Shown: positions 1-12,639, numbered from the stretch's first letter. The stretch: 64,000 nucleotides of DNA from Eleusine coracana subsp. coracana (GCA_032690845.1 CM064420.1:59756707-59820706), one strand, 5' to 3'. Notes: generated from the letters alone by a model not told the origin. Numbers and translations: made by a program.

Positions 1-359
1 ACAGTACAAGAACATGAAACCTGAGCCCGCTTACATTCACACTAAAAATGAGATCCATATCATAAAAAGAAACACATACTGTATGTCTGTAGCCACAAAT
101 TCAGGACTCCACCACTGACCGAGACTGAACAGAGCAAGGGTGAAAAGAAAGGGAAAATAAGAAAACATAAGGATTCCCTAAAAGCAGGAGTGCATAGCTA
201 TGGTATCAGGCATCATCAACTCTGTCATCCTTGATGTACCATCTAAAAGAAAAGGTATCAAAGCACAACAAATTATGATGCTCTACTAACTCTTATCATC
301 CAGACCAGCTGCTTCTGGCTGTGACAGGGATCTTCTGACGGGTCTTTAGGCAGATTGAC

Positions 360-3175
360 TCATCGCTCTTGAACCATGGACCATGGAAGCACGGCACCGG
401 ATGAAGTTCTTAGCATGGGTACACGTCTTGCTATCAAGAAGGCTTCATTGAGACGAGCTGCACGGTTTGCAAACTGGGATGTCCTCTGAATTTTTCACAT
501 CAAGAAGCAAAAAACATGATCAGACACACAACTGAAATAAAAATATGACCAGGAGCTGTAGCTTCTAATTGAAAGTGAATGATAACGATGTCATCTAAAT
601 AAATCTATGAATTGTTTTTTTTTTGACAATTGACTGTACAAGAAATGCAAGAAAGTCTAAAGAAATACCACCTAGCTAGAAGTCGCCTCATCATCTTGTT
701 GTTTTCAGTGCTTTACAACAATTTTTTTCCACTTTGTAAATTCGCATTCCATCAATTTAAGAGGGGGCATAGAGTATACATCCATACTAAATAGGACTGC
801 TGGGGACCCATGTGTCTGGCAACTGGACATAACCAAATAATATCTCTTATGTGATGTGGAGCCTAAATGCCCTGAACAATGAAGCATGCCAAAGAAGTCT
901 AATGTTTTCAGTTGAGTTGTCAGGACATCCTAACGATTTAGAGACTCCTGATCTAGTCTCATTTAATGGGCAAAACAGGACACATTTTCATGTGATGGTC
1001 AAATGGATGTACCGCAGAGCATTAACTGTCTTAGTACATCTCTATCTCTTACTACATGAGAAACTTGTGCTCTCCATATCTTTTTCAATTCTCTCTATCT
1101 GGACCACAAAATCCTAACTCAATCTCATTCAATAAAGCCCCAACTTTAGCAAGGCCTGGTCAAATAGTATACACTACACCTCTTTTCATGAGCAAAAGTG
1201 ACATGTGCTTAGTAGAGATCATGAACGCATGGTCATAATATTCATTCACAAAATGATATTGGTCATGAAAAAAAAGGAACAAGAAAAAAAATCTGTGAAT
1301 ATGAATTTGTAACTGCCATGGGTGAAACATTCACTTCCAAAGTCACATGAATCAAGTAGAATCTTAACTAGAATTGCTAGGTGAGACTAAGGGCGTTATG
1401 TTAGTGTCCTGCATTAACCAGTAGTTCAAGAAGAACAATGATATTGCAAAATCAAAGCATATACTTTAAGCGAATACTTTTTTCTCGAATAAAAACCAAA
1501 AACATTCAAATAGATAAGATAATGATTTCCAGAACAATCTTCTACACGCATGAAAATTATCTGGAACCACTGCCTTTTAAAAGTAAAGAAGTTAACTCCC
1601 ATCCACAAGTGCATATATACCAATTCACTATTTCTCTACATAATGCAAAAAAAAATCATCGAAAGATAGGAGGAAACAACTCTGATCATTAACACAACTG
1701 AGTTAAAATTGTTAGTTGAGCTGTTCAGGGGTAACTATGACTTAATGTTCTGATCTCATAAAACTCTATCGAACAATAAGTAGAGGAAACAACCCTGATC
1801 TACACAACTAAGTTAAAATTGTTAATTGCACTGTTCAAATGTAACTAGATACTTAACGTTTTGATCTCATAAAACACTATTTAGAGAAAGTTTTTTCAGA
1901 AGATTCCATATGTAAATTCTATATTCTTAGCCTTGGCAGTTTAAATTTGCCATATGAGATGGATTTCAATTTAGGCAGCAGTTTCCATAACAAATTATCT
2001 CAATCTAATAGAATGTCCAATGTATGAAATAAGATGCCACATCAGTTCAACATGCCCGTTCTTTACAGATTAGGCGATAAGCAGAACCAAATTCACAAAT
2101 CCAATGCAGATAATGATGAACTGAACACTAGTAGCAAGTAACTCACCTTGTCATCAAAGGCGATCTTAATCTGGGGCATGCCCCTTGCCTTGTGCTTCAT
2201 CCTGTACATCTTCCTCCCCAGCATGACCAGGCCCAGCAATGCTGCGGCGATGGAAAAAGACCACACCGGCTTCACATTCCAAGCACAGTAGTGAAGCAGC
2301 TTGAACGGCAGCCTCCACCAGACAACAACTTGCTTGCCATCCTCACCTGTATCTGGGGATTGCACCAGAGGTAACGCACCATCCTTCGTCTCACCATCCG
2401 TTTCATTGCACCCACTCCCAGCATAAGCATTGTTCCCTTGATTCTCGTCTGCTTCCCCGCCATGAATTCCATCAGATGACACAGTATCCTCAATACGCGA
2501 GGTTTCAATACACGCATCAACTCCTATATGATCTTCCAACTGCACGCTGGAATTCTCTGCTACTTCACTTTGCGGGGACCCATGAATCGCCGTAGTTGTT
2601 TCCAACTGCACGCTGGAATTCTCTGCTACTTCACTTTGCGGGGACCCATGAATCGCCGTAGTTGTATCAGAGTTGAGAGGCTCTCCCGCCTCATGATGGG
2701 CCGGTGGCAGAGCCAAGTCCAACTTGCCGCAACTGCGCGCGATGTTATTCTCCTGCTCTATCTCCAATCCGGTTGCTTCGGCTTGCCTTCCCTCTGCACT
2801 GCAGTTAGCGCCACACGCCGCGGCGGCCTCGAGAACCGAGCTTTCTCTGTTCTCATCAGCGCCCCCTTCCTGCAACTGCAAGCTCGAAATCCCAGCGACA
2901 AGATCCAAACTCTCCTGCGAAATCGAATTGAATTCATCTAAAAATTCTAATCCTTCCCTCTGGTATTCCTTGAAGCAGGCGACCTCGGGCTCCGACCACG
3001 AGCCCTCACCGGAGAAGCCAACGTCGGGGGAGGCGAGATCGAGGGTGAAGTGGTCAGGGAGCACGTCGCCGCCCCCGCCGGATACGACTACCACGTCGTC
3101 AGAATCATCGCCCCCGCAGGAGGAGGCGGAGGAGAGCACCTCCCAGTCACCGATCTCCGAGGCGGCGTCCTCCAT
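360..3175 (-). CDS. single-span membrane protein, possibly ATG8-interacting (ATI1/2-like)
   Basis: Two coding exons, complement of 2147-3175 and 360-485, joined across a 1,661-bp GT-AG intron in phase 0; product 384 aa. The N-terminus is acidic and Ser-rich. It carries an acidic-flanked WEVL at residues 11-14, which fits the W-x-x-L ATG8-interacting motif. A long low-complexity acidic region follows, then a Trp-rich WWRLPFKLLHYCAW segment at about 286-299 and one hydrophobic span at about 304-321 followed by basic residues. The second exon gives a short basic tail with NRAARLNEAF and RRVP. Layout and motif recall plant ATI1/ATI2, which link ATG8 to ER or plastid bodies, but I infer this from memory. 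A 22-residue unit is duplicated at 171-192 and 193-214. The gene is real because the splice sites and both conserved-looking ends agree. The function is uncertain; it could be an uncharacterised membrane-protein family. Confidence 0.6.
486..2146 (-). other. intron of the ATI-like gene with a local duplication
   Basis: AT-rich intron with no coding signal. At about 1671-1770 and 1785-1880 there are two diverged copies of a roughly 100-bp unit. Both begin at aggaaacaac and end near tctcataaaac, which indicates an old tandem duplication. Confidence 0.6.
2534..2665. repeat. 66-bp exact tandem duplication inside the coding exon
   Basis: Two adjacent near-identical 66-bp units (2534-2599 and 2600-2665) lie in the first exon of the ATI-like gene. 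They encode two copies of a 22-residue stretch containing AIHGSPQSE. The length is a multiple of three, so the frame is kept. The near identity suggests a recent duplication. Confidence 0.9.
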
Positions 3176-4976
3176 GGCCTTGGGTTCTGCAGTTCTGCGG
3201 TGCGGGAGGGGACGGGAAAGGAAGAAGGGAAGGGAGGAGACGAGCTAAACAAGGAAAGAGACAGGCAGGTGGGACCGGAGTATTGCGGTCCCGCTTGGCA
3301 GGGACATGAAGGCCGTGGGCGAGGAAAAGGAGTGTGACACGGCCAGGGGCAGACACGTAGTAGTCGCCCTAAGCGTTGGATAACGAAAAAGTGCGTGGCG
3401 ATGCGTACACAGTGCTAAACTAGCCAATCACTGATAAGTAGGCCACGCTATGGCACTTAGATATTGGGACCCATGTGTCGTCACCGTAAGGCAGGTCAAT
3501 CTCTTGGAAAGCCGTCGCCTGCGGGCGGTTGTCGACATGGGAAAAAATATCTTGACGGTTGCCTCCAAAGGTGAAGCCTCGAACGCCGACGTGGTATTCT
3601 AACTGACACGTCGGGACGTGGAGCAATCTGATACTGATGAGAATCTGACGAGCAATGCCGACAGGGTGATTTTCGTCATTTTTCTTGTTTTTGGGAAGAA
3701 TTTATTGGATGCGCCTTCTCTCCTCCCACCCTCTCCTCCCATGTATATTCCCAGTGACGTGGTAAAGTTTTATTGGACCAGTTTTATTTTCCCTTTCCAC
3801 TCAGCCAACTGCCCGAACAGAAAACACAAGTACACAACTCATTTCTTCCATATAATATAGTTAAGATTTAATGTTTTTGTAGACCCACTCTGAATTAAGA
3901 AAGAAAAAAGAGTATGGTTCTCCCGATCACATAGTTTAACTCTACTATACAGAATACAAAGAAAAAAAAGAACTGTCAGCTCCGTCAAATCCACAGATTT
4001 TTTGCTTATGTAATTAGTTTAAATCGGTGGAGATCTTATTTTGAGGATGATTAAAGCGGCCAATTCTTTGTGACCGATTCACCTCTTCACCATCATGATG
4101 TGACTTACGACTCAGGAGATATGAAATTTATCGATGAGATAGAAAATCAAAAAATCATTTTGCTTCACTCACCCTGATTTACCGCACACGCTTCGTTGGG
4201 CTGGGTCCAAAGGAAAGAATTGGGGGCAATAAAACTTTGGCACGTTGCCGGGAGTACGCATGGGAGGAGGGAATGGGAGGAGAGAAGCCGTATCCGAATT
4301 TATTGTGCCCCTACTGTATACTTGTAATATTCGGTCATCAACACAATCCTGAAAAACGGAGGCAAGCCATGGATCGTCCAGATTCCATTCCTGAATACTG
4401 CCATATTGGCATCACATTGTAAACAATAGCGATTCAACCCCCAAAGTTTCGTTAGCTTTTTGCTCCTATTTTTGCGCCAGCTGTGTTGCCAACAACTTCG
4501 AGCAAACAGATAAGAGCCGTGTGAAATTGACATACACGACGCCCCTACATACAAGACAAGCGTGTCTTCTCGCTCTATGTACTGTCGTACTAAGCCTCCT
4601 CAAATGACCACCAAAACCCCACCAGATTGCATTGCCTGACAAGTGATCGAAGAAGCCAACGCATCTGGGTCTGGTCATTCGGTGCACCAACCAAACGTTG
4701 AGTAGAGCACCGTTGTCCAGAGAGTCATCGCCATCGTGGCCTCTCTTGCCTGCAAAAAAATGGACCGGCGTAATATTGAGCTGTTGACATGCACAAGCAC
4801 AAACAAAGCTCATTCGTGGAGATTCATCAGTGATGGGTGGACATTCGTGGAGATTCATCTTACCTCGGTTTGTTCTTAGTTCGTGAAGGACCCGTCAGAT
4901 TGCTCCTCATGCTAGATCCGGCCTGACTTCCCGCGCGTGTGGATGTTACCTGTGCATCATATGCGTGCAGCAAATT
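3176..4976. other. intergenic, no gene seen
   Basis: The right end is probably the 3' untranslated region of the WVD2-like gene. Apart from a short direct repeat of attcgtggagattcatc (about 4811 and 4842) I see no feature here. Confidence 0.5.
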
Positions 4977-7905
4977 TTAGTTTCTGTGATCTACAGAAGC
5001 GACGGGGAAAGCTTCAAGAGCTCTCTGAAGATGAGATGAAACGGTCAACATATGAAGCACAGGAAAGAAAGATGGGTCCATTCAAGGGTCTTAGAAGGGA
5101 AATGAACAACGATAACATATCCAACCTTTCTGTTCTGTTCGTTGTTCACAGTGGCCTTTGTCATGTTAATGTTATTTCTTCCTGGAACAGGATGACTTGC
5201 AGCTCTTGACTTCTGCACAAATTCACTCTACAACAAAGTACCAGTTGGAATCATGTTAGTTATTAGAAAAAAAAATAGAAAGTAGTACCAGAAGAGAACA
5301 TTAGAAACAGGCAGCACACAATACGTGCTCCATCTTAAAAGAATCTTCATATAGCCCGCTAAAAGTTGCGTGTGAACCACGTGCCTTGGCTCTCATATTT
5401 TTTACCTTGGTCTCATTTGTCCTATTTGCAACCTTAGGCGCCTTCGCATTAGGGGGGCAATTGTCAGAGCTGCTTCTGCACAAAACATTACAGCAGCTTA
5501 GAATAACTACGTATATTACCGAGTCATTCAGCAGACAAAAGCTACAGGTACCTTGCACTTCGAGGCATTGATCTGCGTAAATATCCTCTCTTTGGATTAT
5601 TTTCGTCCGCTGCTGGTGTGCTCAGCTGCTTCCTGATCACACAAATAGAACAAAATGTCCATAACATTCTTTCTAAAAATGACATCACATATGTCAAACA
5701 AAGAGAACTAATAACCTTTTATTCTGTGGTGCATTGTTTACTCTGGTCAGTTCAGCTGCTCCTTTAGATGTAACCTGCATAACAATATTGAGCTTGTTAC
5801 CAATGTTTGAATCAATAACGTTTTAAGATCAGCAAACTTAACATGATATCAGTGATCTCTCACTTAGAAAAACATTAACGAGAGTAATTATCCACTGCAG
5901 AAGCTCTACTTCTGAATAGCATGCATGCACTGCAGGTGACAGGTTGAACAAGTGTTCGACTGTCTAAGTTAAGTAATTATTACTGAGGGAACCAAATTTA
6001 CCTGAGCACTTCTGGAGGTTTTTGCACTAACTTGAGATGAGCTGGGCATCACCAGGATTTTAGCTGCTGACTTCCCAGTAGCATTACTGTTGCTAGAAGC
6101 AACATGAGAAATACTTGAATCTTTCTTGAACAAAATCCCATGAGGAAGGGCATCTGCATGTACACCTTTAGGAGACCTATGAGAAGCTTGAGCAGCTGAT
6201 TTTGAAGGTGCCAAAACTCTTCTGGTGGTCATAGCTCTATCAGGAGGCTGATAAGAAGCTGATCTAGAAGACGCTGCAGCTTTCTCGGCACTCATCCTAT
6301 CAGATAAAGCACGCAATTTCATCTCAACTCTCCTGTGGAATGGATCCTTCAAGTCTTGAGAGGGCCTGTTTTCTGAATTTCTTCTAAAGTCTACCCTTGG
6401 GATGTGGATAACAGAAGTTGATAGGCCCTGAAATAATGTATACAGAGAGATATCAGATAACCAAAATCCAGGAACTTCAGTTTTGATGACATCTTTGTAA
6501 TAACCAAAATTCAGGAACTTAACTTCTGATGACATCTTAGTAATGAGGACAATGCATATCAGTCTAAACAATAATGCATGATTCTTTATTGTCTCAGCTT
6601 GTTCTCAATTATGCTACAACAAGTCATAGAAATATTCAGGGAATTACACCTTAATAATATAATATCATACAAAACCATAATCTGCACTAGTCATGTAGAG
6701 TAGAATGCATTGGGAGCTGATAAAGCCAAATACGTTTGTGAATGTTTGTGATTTTATTAGCATATCTACAAAGTAAATCAAAATCCAAACACTGCAGCAT
6801 CTACTCATGTAGCAACACCTTCATTTTTGTGTTCTTGTGATGGTGTTTCTGAAATAGACTATCAGTTCATTACCTTTGATCTCTTTATTGGCCTATTAAC
6901 AGGACCTGTATTTTTTCTTGCACCCTGCTTCTCACAAACAACTTTCAGACCATCTGATTCTAGACTTGCTATTGGCAAGACAATTCTTGTCTCGGCAACA
7001 TTGTTCTCGCAATTATCATTTGATACCACTCGTCTTGGCGCAAGAACTTTTCTTTCAAGACCTTCACCAGTATGTCCGTGATTGCTGCTTGTGTTTGTGG
7101 CACATGGGAACTCCTGATCAATGTACTGGTTTTTATCAGAGCTAGACATCTCCTCCTGTTGAATGTTTTCCATAGCTGCTGCCTGAGAGAACAACGGATT
7201 AAATGTCAAGTACCCAATCTCGTGAGCATCTTGGCATTTCCTCTCATCTGATGAGCTCACTTCAGTGGTAGGCACGAAACTAGAACTTGGAGCGCTTGCC
7301 ACTGCATCATCAGGAATGGCTGTAGGTAATTGATCTTCTTGACTGCTACGACCAACAGTGTCAGCATGGTTGGTCTCCTCCTCCGATGCGGCTTGAGCCT
7401 GTTGCGTTGCTCCCTGAGCCTTCAGTTGTCTTGCCCTCTTGTAGTATTCTTCAAAGAAGGCCTTCTTTTGTGCAACCAAACCAGGGGCCGTGAGCTTGCT
7501 TAACTCTTCTTGACGACTGTTATGAGCAAACACGGATCTCTTTTCCCATGACAAGGGCTCTGCAGCAAATCTACCAAATGATACTGAGCCGTGATCAAGG
7601 ACCATTTTCTGAACTGAAGGGTCATGAACATCAGACACAAAAAGCAAAACGACAATTCAGGACACGTAATAAATCTGAATAGCTGAACAGAACAGAACAC
7701 TACAACTGCATATTATGGAACCTTGCTCACGTTCTCACAATAGCCACCATATTTGAGAAATTCGCAGGCTATTGATTATTCTAAGAAACTACTGGTGAGG
7801 AATGAATGCTCGGGATGCCGAATGTAATACCTGCGGGATGTGGTCGTTGTACGGCAAATCCGAGTACGTCCATCCACTGAAGCGCTGCCCAACATCAGCA
7901 GCCAT
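4977..7905 (-). CDS. WVD2-LIKE 7 / TPX2-family-like microtubule-associated protein
   Basis: Eight coding exons on the minus strand, in transcript order: 7831-7905, 6874-7608, 6002-6427, 5716-5774, 5552-5632, 5406-5475, 5126-5212, 4977-5024. They sum to 1,581 nt, or 526 aa. Every junction is GT-AG and keeps frame. The start context is ATGGCTGCTGATG, opening MAADVGQRFSGW. Residues 33-80 contain SFGRF, LSWEKRSVFAHN and VAQKKAFFEEYYKR. This block is characteristic of plant WDL7-type TPX2 proteins, which bind microtubules. The rest is Ser/Lys/Arg-rich and disordered; the classic KLEEK box is not obvious, so the C-terminal TPX2 part may be diverged. A 5' UTR intron is likely (acceptor at 7999-8000, donor near 8480). 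Family call fairly sure, precise member not. Confidence 0.78.
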
Positions 7906-8649
7906 TGTGCTTGAGCCGTCACGGAGCCACCTACTTGTCCAGCCTCAGCAGAAGAAGAATCTAGCGAGCAAACTCCCGGAGACACCTCTTCGATGTATCT
8001 GCAGCATCAAATTCACCAGCACATAAGCACAATACTGAGAAGTGAAACGCAATCCCTTCGATCCCCACCCTGTTCACGGGTAAATTTGAAAAGAAATAGA
8101 AGCACATTTCGCTCAAACAACGCCAGATCGACCTTAAATCTGTCAAACTCCAGGGCTCAAACCTAAACTCGAAGAAGAACAGCAAGACCAACAAGAAACT
8201 CAGGCCGCGCACCGTAATAACCCAAAGAAACACCCGGCGCGATACGCAAGCGAGCAAGGAGCCAAGCCCCCAGCAGCAGGACGGCGCTCACCAAACAAGG
8301 ACCCCGCCCTGAGCGTCCTGGTCCACCCGCTGCACTATCGAAACTCATCAAGACCCTTCGATTGTACCAAGAAGGGAAACAGGACGAATCGACAAGCCAA
8401 ATCAACCAGCCGGCCGGAACATCCACTGGCCGATCGACAGGGACAGAGGAGAGCGGAAAGAGCAGATGCCGAGGGTTTACCTACCTACCGCTCGCCGGGA
8501 AGGCGAGGAGGAAGAACGGCGGCGAGGGCGCGCGGGTGGAGCAGATCGTAACGGCGGCGAGGATGACGCAGGAGTTAATCGGCTGTCTTTAACTGCCGCA
8601 GCAAAGGCGCTGGTGGATTGGAGGAGACCGGGCTAACGGCTCGGAAGCT

Positions 8650-9223
8650 GGAGGGCGGAGGGGAGAGGAGGTGAGGTGGTAGTAATTCTACGGGGAGAGA
8701 GAGAGAGAGGGGTGGGGATGGACTCCAACGTTCGAATTGAAGGCGGCGCACCGCCGGCGTGGCGTCTCGTGTGCAACGCCTTCTGTCCTGCCCCGTGGCT
8801 TCGCGGGCCTCATGGGCTTTGGGTTTCTGGAATTAATAGTTTTTCCTTCTCGATCGAAGGCCTTCTCTTTTCCTCGGGTTACCCACGTCAGTCAAGCCGG
8901 GTTTGGTCTTGGAGCTGGAGCTTGTCGTGTTGTGTCGTGCGTGGTTGGCTTTGACCTTCGATCGAGGCCGTTAGGCGTTCGAGTCCTTTTGAACGTTGGG
9001 AGATTTTTCTCTGGGGCGTGGAAGTAAAGTAGTGGGCCATCGTTCCTGTGTGTTGAGGCCCACCCAGACTGATGACCTCGGTCCTTCCGGCCCACGCCCT
9101 TCCCTGCGATTCGGCGCCGCCTCCTCCAGGCTGCACCACGAGATCATACGCGATCAGCCGCTCCAAATCGCGCAGATCACCCACCGATCGGCCGAACAAC
9201 ACCGCAGATGGCAGATCACCTAG
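8650..9223. other. intergenic GC-rich stretch with a GA microsatellite
   Basis: The likely promoter side of the WVD2-like gene. It contains a short (GA)n run at about 8694-8709. Overlapping ORFs in several frames show no family motif and look like GC-rich noise. Confidence 0.45.
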
Positions 9224-9600
9224 GGGGTGATTGGTTTCCTGAATGTGGCATATCTAGGCTCACGGAATGCAAATCTGCTTTGATTGGTTTCCTGCACGGG
9301 GAGTTGAGTCAGGCTTGCTACATACAAAGGAGCTTACTCACCTGTATCTAGGGGTATGAGAAGATTGGTCGCATCTCCAGAGCCAGGCCCGATTGATACA
9401 TCTTGTGTGGACTAGTGTTTGGTGATAAAAAAATACTATAAAAGTCTATCATCTCATACTGATGCTGATAACCAATCAACAGCTCCACCTAACCAGGCCT
9501 GTTCAATACATGCAACCAAACATTAATGCCCTGCATGAGCTGAGGCAGGCTCATGGCAGCCAGACTGTTTGGATACGGGCCAGGAAACCAAGCACGCCTC
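9224..9600. mobile_element. Tourist/PIF-Harbinger-like MITE
   Basis: A 377-bp segment bounded by imperfect terminal inverted repeats. The left end reads GGGGTGATTGGTTTCCTG. The reverse complement of the right end reads GAGGCGTGCTTGGTTTCCTG. Both ends are flanked by TAG (9221-9223 and 9601-9603), a 3-bp duplication of the kind Tourist elements make. There is no coding capacity. Confidence 0.65.
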
Positions 9601-9611
9601 TAGGAACCATC

Positions 9612-9637
9612 ATTTTGATCTCAAAAGAAAAAAGAAG
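9612..9637 (+). mobile_element. 26-bp tail-only retroposon footprint
   Basis: An A-rich insert (attttgatctc followed by an A-rich run) lies between two copies of CTAGGAACCATC (9600-9611 and 9638-9649). The structure fits target-primed reverse transcription that stopped within the 3' tail. It lies immediately beside the Tourist MITE border. Confidence 0.55.
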
Positions 9638-9649
9638 CTAGGAACCATC

Positions 9650-10560
9650 CTCTAGTAACATTGGTTTTGCGATGACAAGAATGGCGTTAACGCTCATCCG
9701 GGCCGCCCGTGACGCATCTGCTACGTCTCGCGCCACGCGCGCGGTGGCGGAGGCCGCAACACAAGGCGCCGGTTAAACGATGTTCGCCGCAAGTTGCACA
9801 GCCGCGCACGCGCGTGAAGCTGCCGCCCGCATCGCTGCAGATTCCGGACACGAACACGATGCCGCCTCGGGGCACCGGTTTTATGAAGGTGCCAAAATGT
9901 GACGCTGCTCATCGAGAGAGCGGCGCATCCTTTCCAGGGGATCTAATTTCTTTCTGTCCTTCGTTCGTGATGATGATTTTTAGAGAGCATTTTCGGGCAT
10001 CGATACTCGATAGGCAGGGATTTTCATTTTTATTCAAATAAGATTAACTTTTTTTTTTCATTTTCTTTTGGACTTCCTCCCACCTCTTTACGTGCTCCCC
10101 CAATTGATTTGTACTTAGGTTATGAGAAAATTTGACAAAAATATAGATGAATAATGTGTGTCATCATTTAGTATCAGACAAAATTTGAGATGCAAGACAT
10201 GCTTGTATAAGGTAAAAAAAAGAGAAAATCAGCTTGAAATATTTACGGGTGTAACGGTTCATCTTGGATTTGCAACTTGTTACTGTTCAAATGCTGCTTT
10301 CTTTTATACAAGTATACTTGTTACATCTTTTTTTTTTGTGGTCCTAGATTATGACATACACTATCTATAAATATTTCTATTGTAATTTTTCATACATTTT
10401 TTAAGGTGCAAATCAAAGGTGGAAGCACCTTTCCTATTGGGAGCATTGGATACGTTCTCGAGAGAACAACATTCGAGTTATCTGAGCTTTCTTTTTACTA
10501 GTACACATATAAAAAACCAAACTACAATTTGTAATAAACATTAAACCATTTTGACATTGT
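9650..10560. other. intergenic, no gene seen
   Basis: AT-rich apart from a GC-rich patch at about 9680-9880. No domain or element border recognised. Confidence 0.4.
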
Positions 10561-10599
10561 TATATATAGGCGATGATCCACGCAAGCCTATGATAGATA

Positions 10600-11110
10600 A
10601 AACAAGTTTCATAGTAACACGGAAGGAGCTCGAGTCTGATAAAGCCATGTGGCGCGGGAGCCTTACAACCAGGAGTGCAGACCATATGAGATGGCTCAAC
10701 GGTTTGTACAATCCAAAACGATGGCACATTACGTGTACGAAGTGAACAATTCTGATTTGCCCTACATACTAGAACTGAACCAATTTAGCGATGGAAAGCT
10801 GACTGAGGTGGCGCGTAAAGGGTCGCTTTGGGAACAAGGCGACAGATCACTTGTGCAAGATAAGCCTGCTAGGGTCAGTTTCGTGGCAACAGAGGAGGAG
10901 CTCGAGTCAGATGAAGCCCTGTGGGCATTGTACGCGTGATGGCGCAAGCGCTACAACCAGGAGCAGGAGCGCGATACAGATGAGATGGCTCAACGGTTCG
11001 ATGAATTCCAGAGGGATGGCACACTATGTGTATCGAGTGAACAATTCTAATCTATCCTACACACTGGAATTGAACCAATTCAGTGATGGAAAGCTGAGCG
11101 AGTTATATTG
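10600..11110 (+). pseudogene. tandem I29 (papain propeptide inhibitor) domain relic
   Basis: Two diverged copies of a cathepsin propeptide (I29) domain lie head to tail, about 10605-10815 and 10877-11108. Both show EELESDEA or a close variant, an E-MAQRF helix and MAHYVY-VNNS followed by LELNQFSDGKL, matching the ERFNIN/GNFD layout of papain-family propeptides. No peptidase C1 domain follows. Copy 1 lacks about 18 nt after its first Trp codon and shifts frame. Copy 2 has an in-frame TGA in the first helix (just before TGGCGCAAG) and one extra G before ATGGCACAC. In live proteases this domain blocks the active site until cleavage; stand-alone I29 proteins act as protease inhibitors. Here it is broken. 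I cannot tell whether the ancestor was a two-domain inhibitor or a protease N-terminus. Confidence 0.7.
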
Positions 11111-11563
11111 GGGTCTCGCTGGGAAGGACAAGACGACAGATCGATCATCACCTGAGGGAAATGGGGTGGATTGGTCATGAATTGTGGTGTCAATCATGAA
11201 CATGTAATAAGTTATGCTTTCCCTTTGTACAGTGATGAGGCATACTACTGCTGATTTGTGATCAAAATAGGAACCAATAGTGACAGTATATTTCATTTTA
11301 CTAGTGGGAATATGCGCTAGAAGTCTGCCTCGCAAGGTGGAGTTTTTTTTATTTCAATTATCTGAATTTGCTATAATCTTTTCTATGGTGGCTCAATCCG
11401 TATATAGATGTTGATCTCAAGCACACATGAACACAGCCTCTTATCCCCAATAACGGTTGTAGGATAATGCAGTCATCAGTTCAAATACACACGTACCCAT
11501 GAATAGACGCTTTGTTTAAGGTTTTTCCCTGAATACATTCTCTCAGGAATGTATAGTTGACTG

Positions 11564-11580
11564 CCTTTCAAAAAAAAAAA
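11564..11580 (+). mobile_element. 17-bp tail-only retroposon footprint
   Basis: The insert is cctttc plus a run of A. It is flanked by perfect 18-bp direct repeats GGAATGTATAGTTGACTG (11546-11563 and 11581-11598). Tail plus target duplication is the signature of an extremely 5'-truncated LINE-type insertion. Confidence 0.65.
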
Positions 11581-12063
11581 GGAATGTATAGTTGACTGTA
11601 AAATTCAACCAAATTACGGCTTGTGTATATAGTACATTCTTTTAGCATATACTGTTGATGATGAACTGGTATCGAATTGGGTCCTAATGTAAACCACACG
11701 ACACTGGTAAAAATGGAAGGATCTGACGAGTCCATCGTATTTTTTAAAGCCAAATCTATCTCTTCATGTAACTTTGAGTGAATAAGTGAAACTGGGAATT
11801 CAAAGAATATTAATTATAAATTAATTTACATGAAATACTTGATACTCTTTAAAAAACAGCAATAAATGCATATTTTCACATCTCGGTTGACACTGATATA
11901 CATGACTTTTTGCTCTCACTGGCACCAAGCTGGCAACCATAATAATTTATGAAACCACGAAACAGAAACAAACCTGCAGCAAATTAACCAACGTTGACAC
12001 AATGTCACGCAGTTATTATTAGTACGTAGAAGATTACTGACTTGGTAGCAGCAGGCAACTTTA

Positions 12064-12639
12064 TTAGCATCCATCCCAGAGCGAACCACCCTGCGGCGAG
12101 CCCTCGGCCGCGTCGCTGCCATCCTGGCCCCACCTGGGCGGGTCGAGCAGCATGGCCTCGGCCATCTCGGCCCACAGCCTGGGCGACTCCATGTCGTCGT
12201 CGAACTCGCGCCCGTCCCCCACGGCGAGCTCGAGCTGGCGCCGGCGGCTCGCGTCGGCGGCGTCGACCAGCGCCGGCTCGCGCCGCACGCGCTCCGCCGC
12301 CTCCGCCGCGGCGGCGCGGACGTCGACCGGGTCCGTGCTGGCCGGGCGGGGCAGCCACCCCTCCGAGCCGGGGAAGTTGAGCTGCGCGTCCCGGCCGCGG
12401 AGGCACAGCGCCGCCACGTCGTGCGCCACGGCGGCGGCCTCGGCGGAGTCGAAGCTGCCGAGCCACACGCGGACCTTGGTGCCCGGCTGCCTGATCTCCG
12501 ACACCCACTTGCCCCACTTGCGCCGCCGCACGCCGCGGTACTGCGACGACGACGCGCTCGCGCCGCCGGCCGCCGTCTGCTGGTCCTTAGTGACGGCGCC
12601 GGCGACCGGTTGCAGTTGCTGCGGCTGCTGGTTCTCCAT
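12064..12639 (-). CDS. AP2/ERF transcription factor, DREB-type
   Basis: Intronless gene encoding 191 aa. I chose the start at 12639 (MENQQPQQLQ) because the upstream in-frame part crosses the TATA box and looks untranslated. A single AP2 domain is present: YRGVRRRKWGKWVSEIR, then WLGSF, AAVAHDVAAL and LNFP. The WVSEIR form with Val is typical of the DREB branch (group II/III, TINY- or ERF021-like), which binds DRE/CRT or GCC elements. A conserved LWAEMAEAMLLDPP block lies near the C-terminus, as in many DREB-type activators. The gene is extremely GC-rich, with no intron, as usual for grass ERFs. It stands alone in a gene-poor region. Family certain, subgroup only likely. Confidence 0.88.
   Translation of the reverse strand: MENQQPQQLQPVAGAVTKDQQTAAGGASASSSQYRGVRRRKWGKWVSEIRQPGTKVRVWLGSFDSAEAAAVAHDVAALCLRGRDAQLNFPGSEGWLPRPASTDPVDVRAAAAEAAERVRREPALVDAADASRRRQLELAVGDGREFDDDMESPRLWAEMAEAMLLDPPRWGQDGSDAAEGSPQGGSLWDGC

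Noticed and set aside
4466..4858. 130-codon minus-strand ORF
   Set aside because: Falls in the likely 3' untranslated region of the WVD2-like gene; no motif.
8737..9223. ORFs of about 75-100 codons on both strands
   Set aside because: No family motif, no splice partners, overlapping in several frames.
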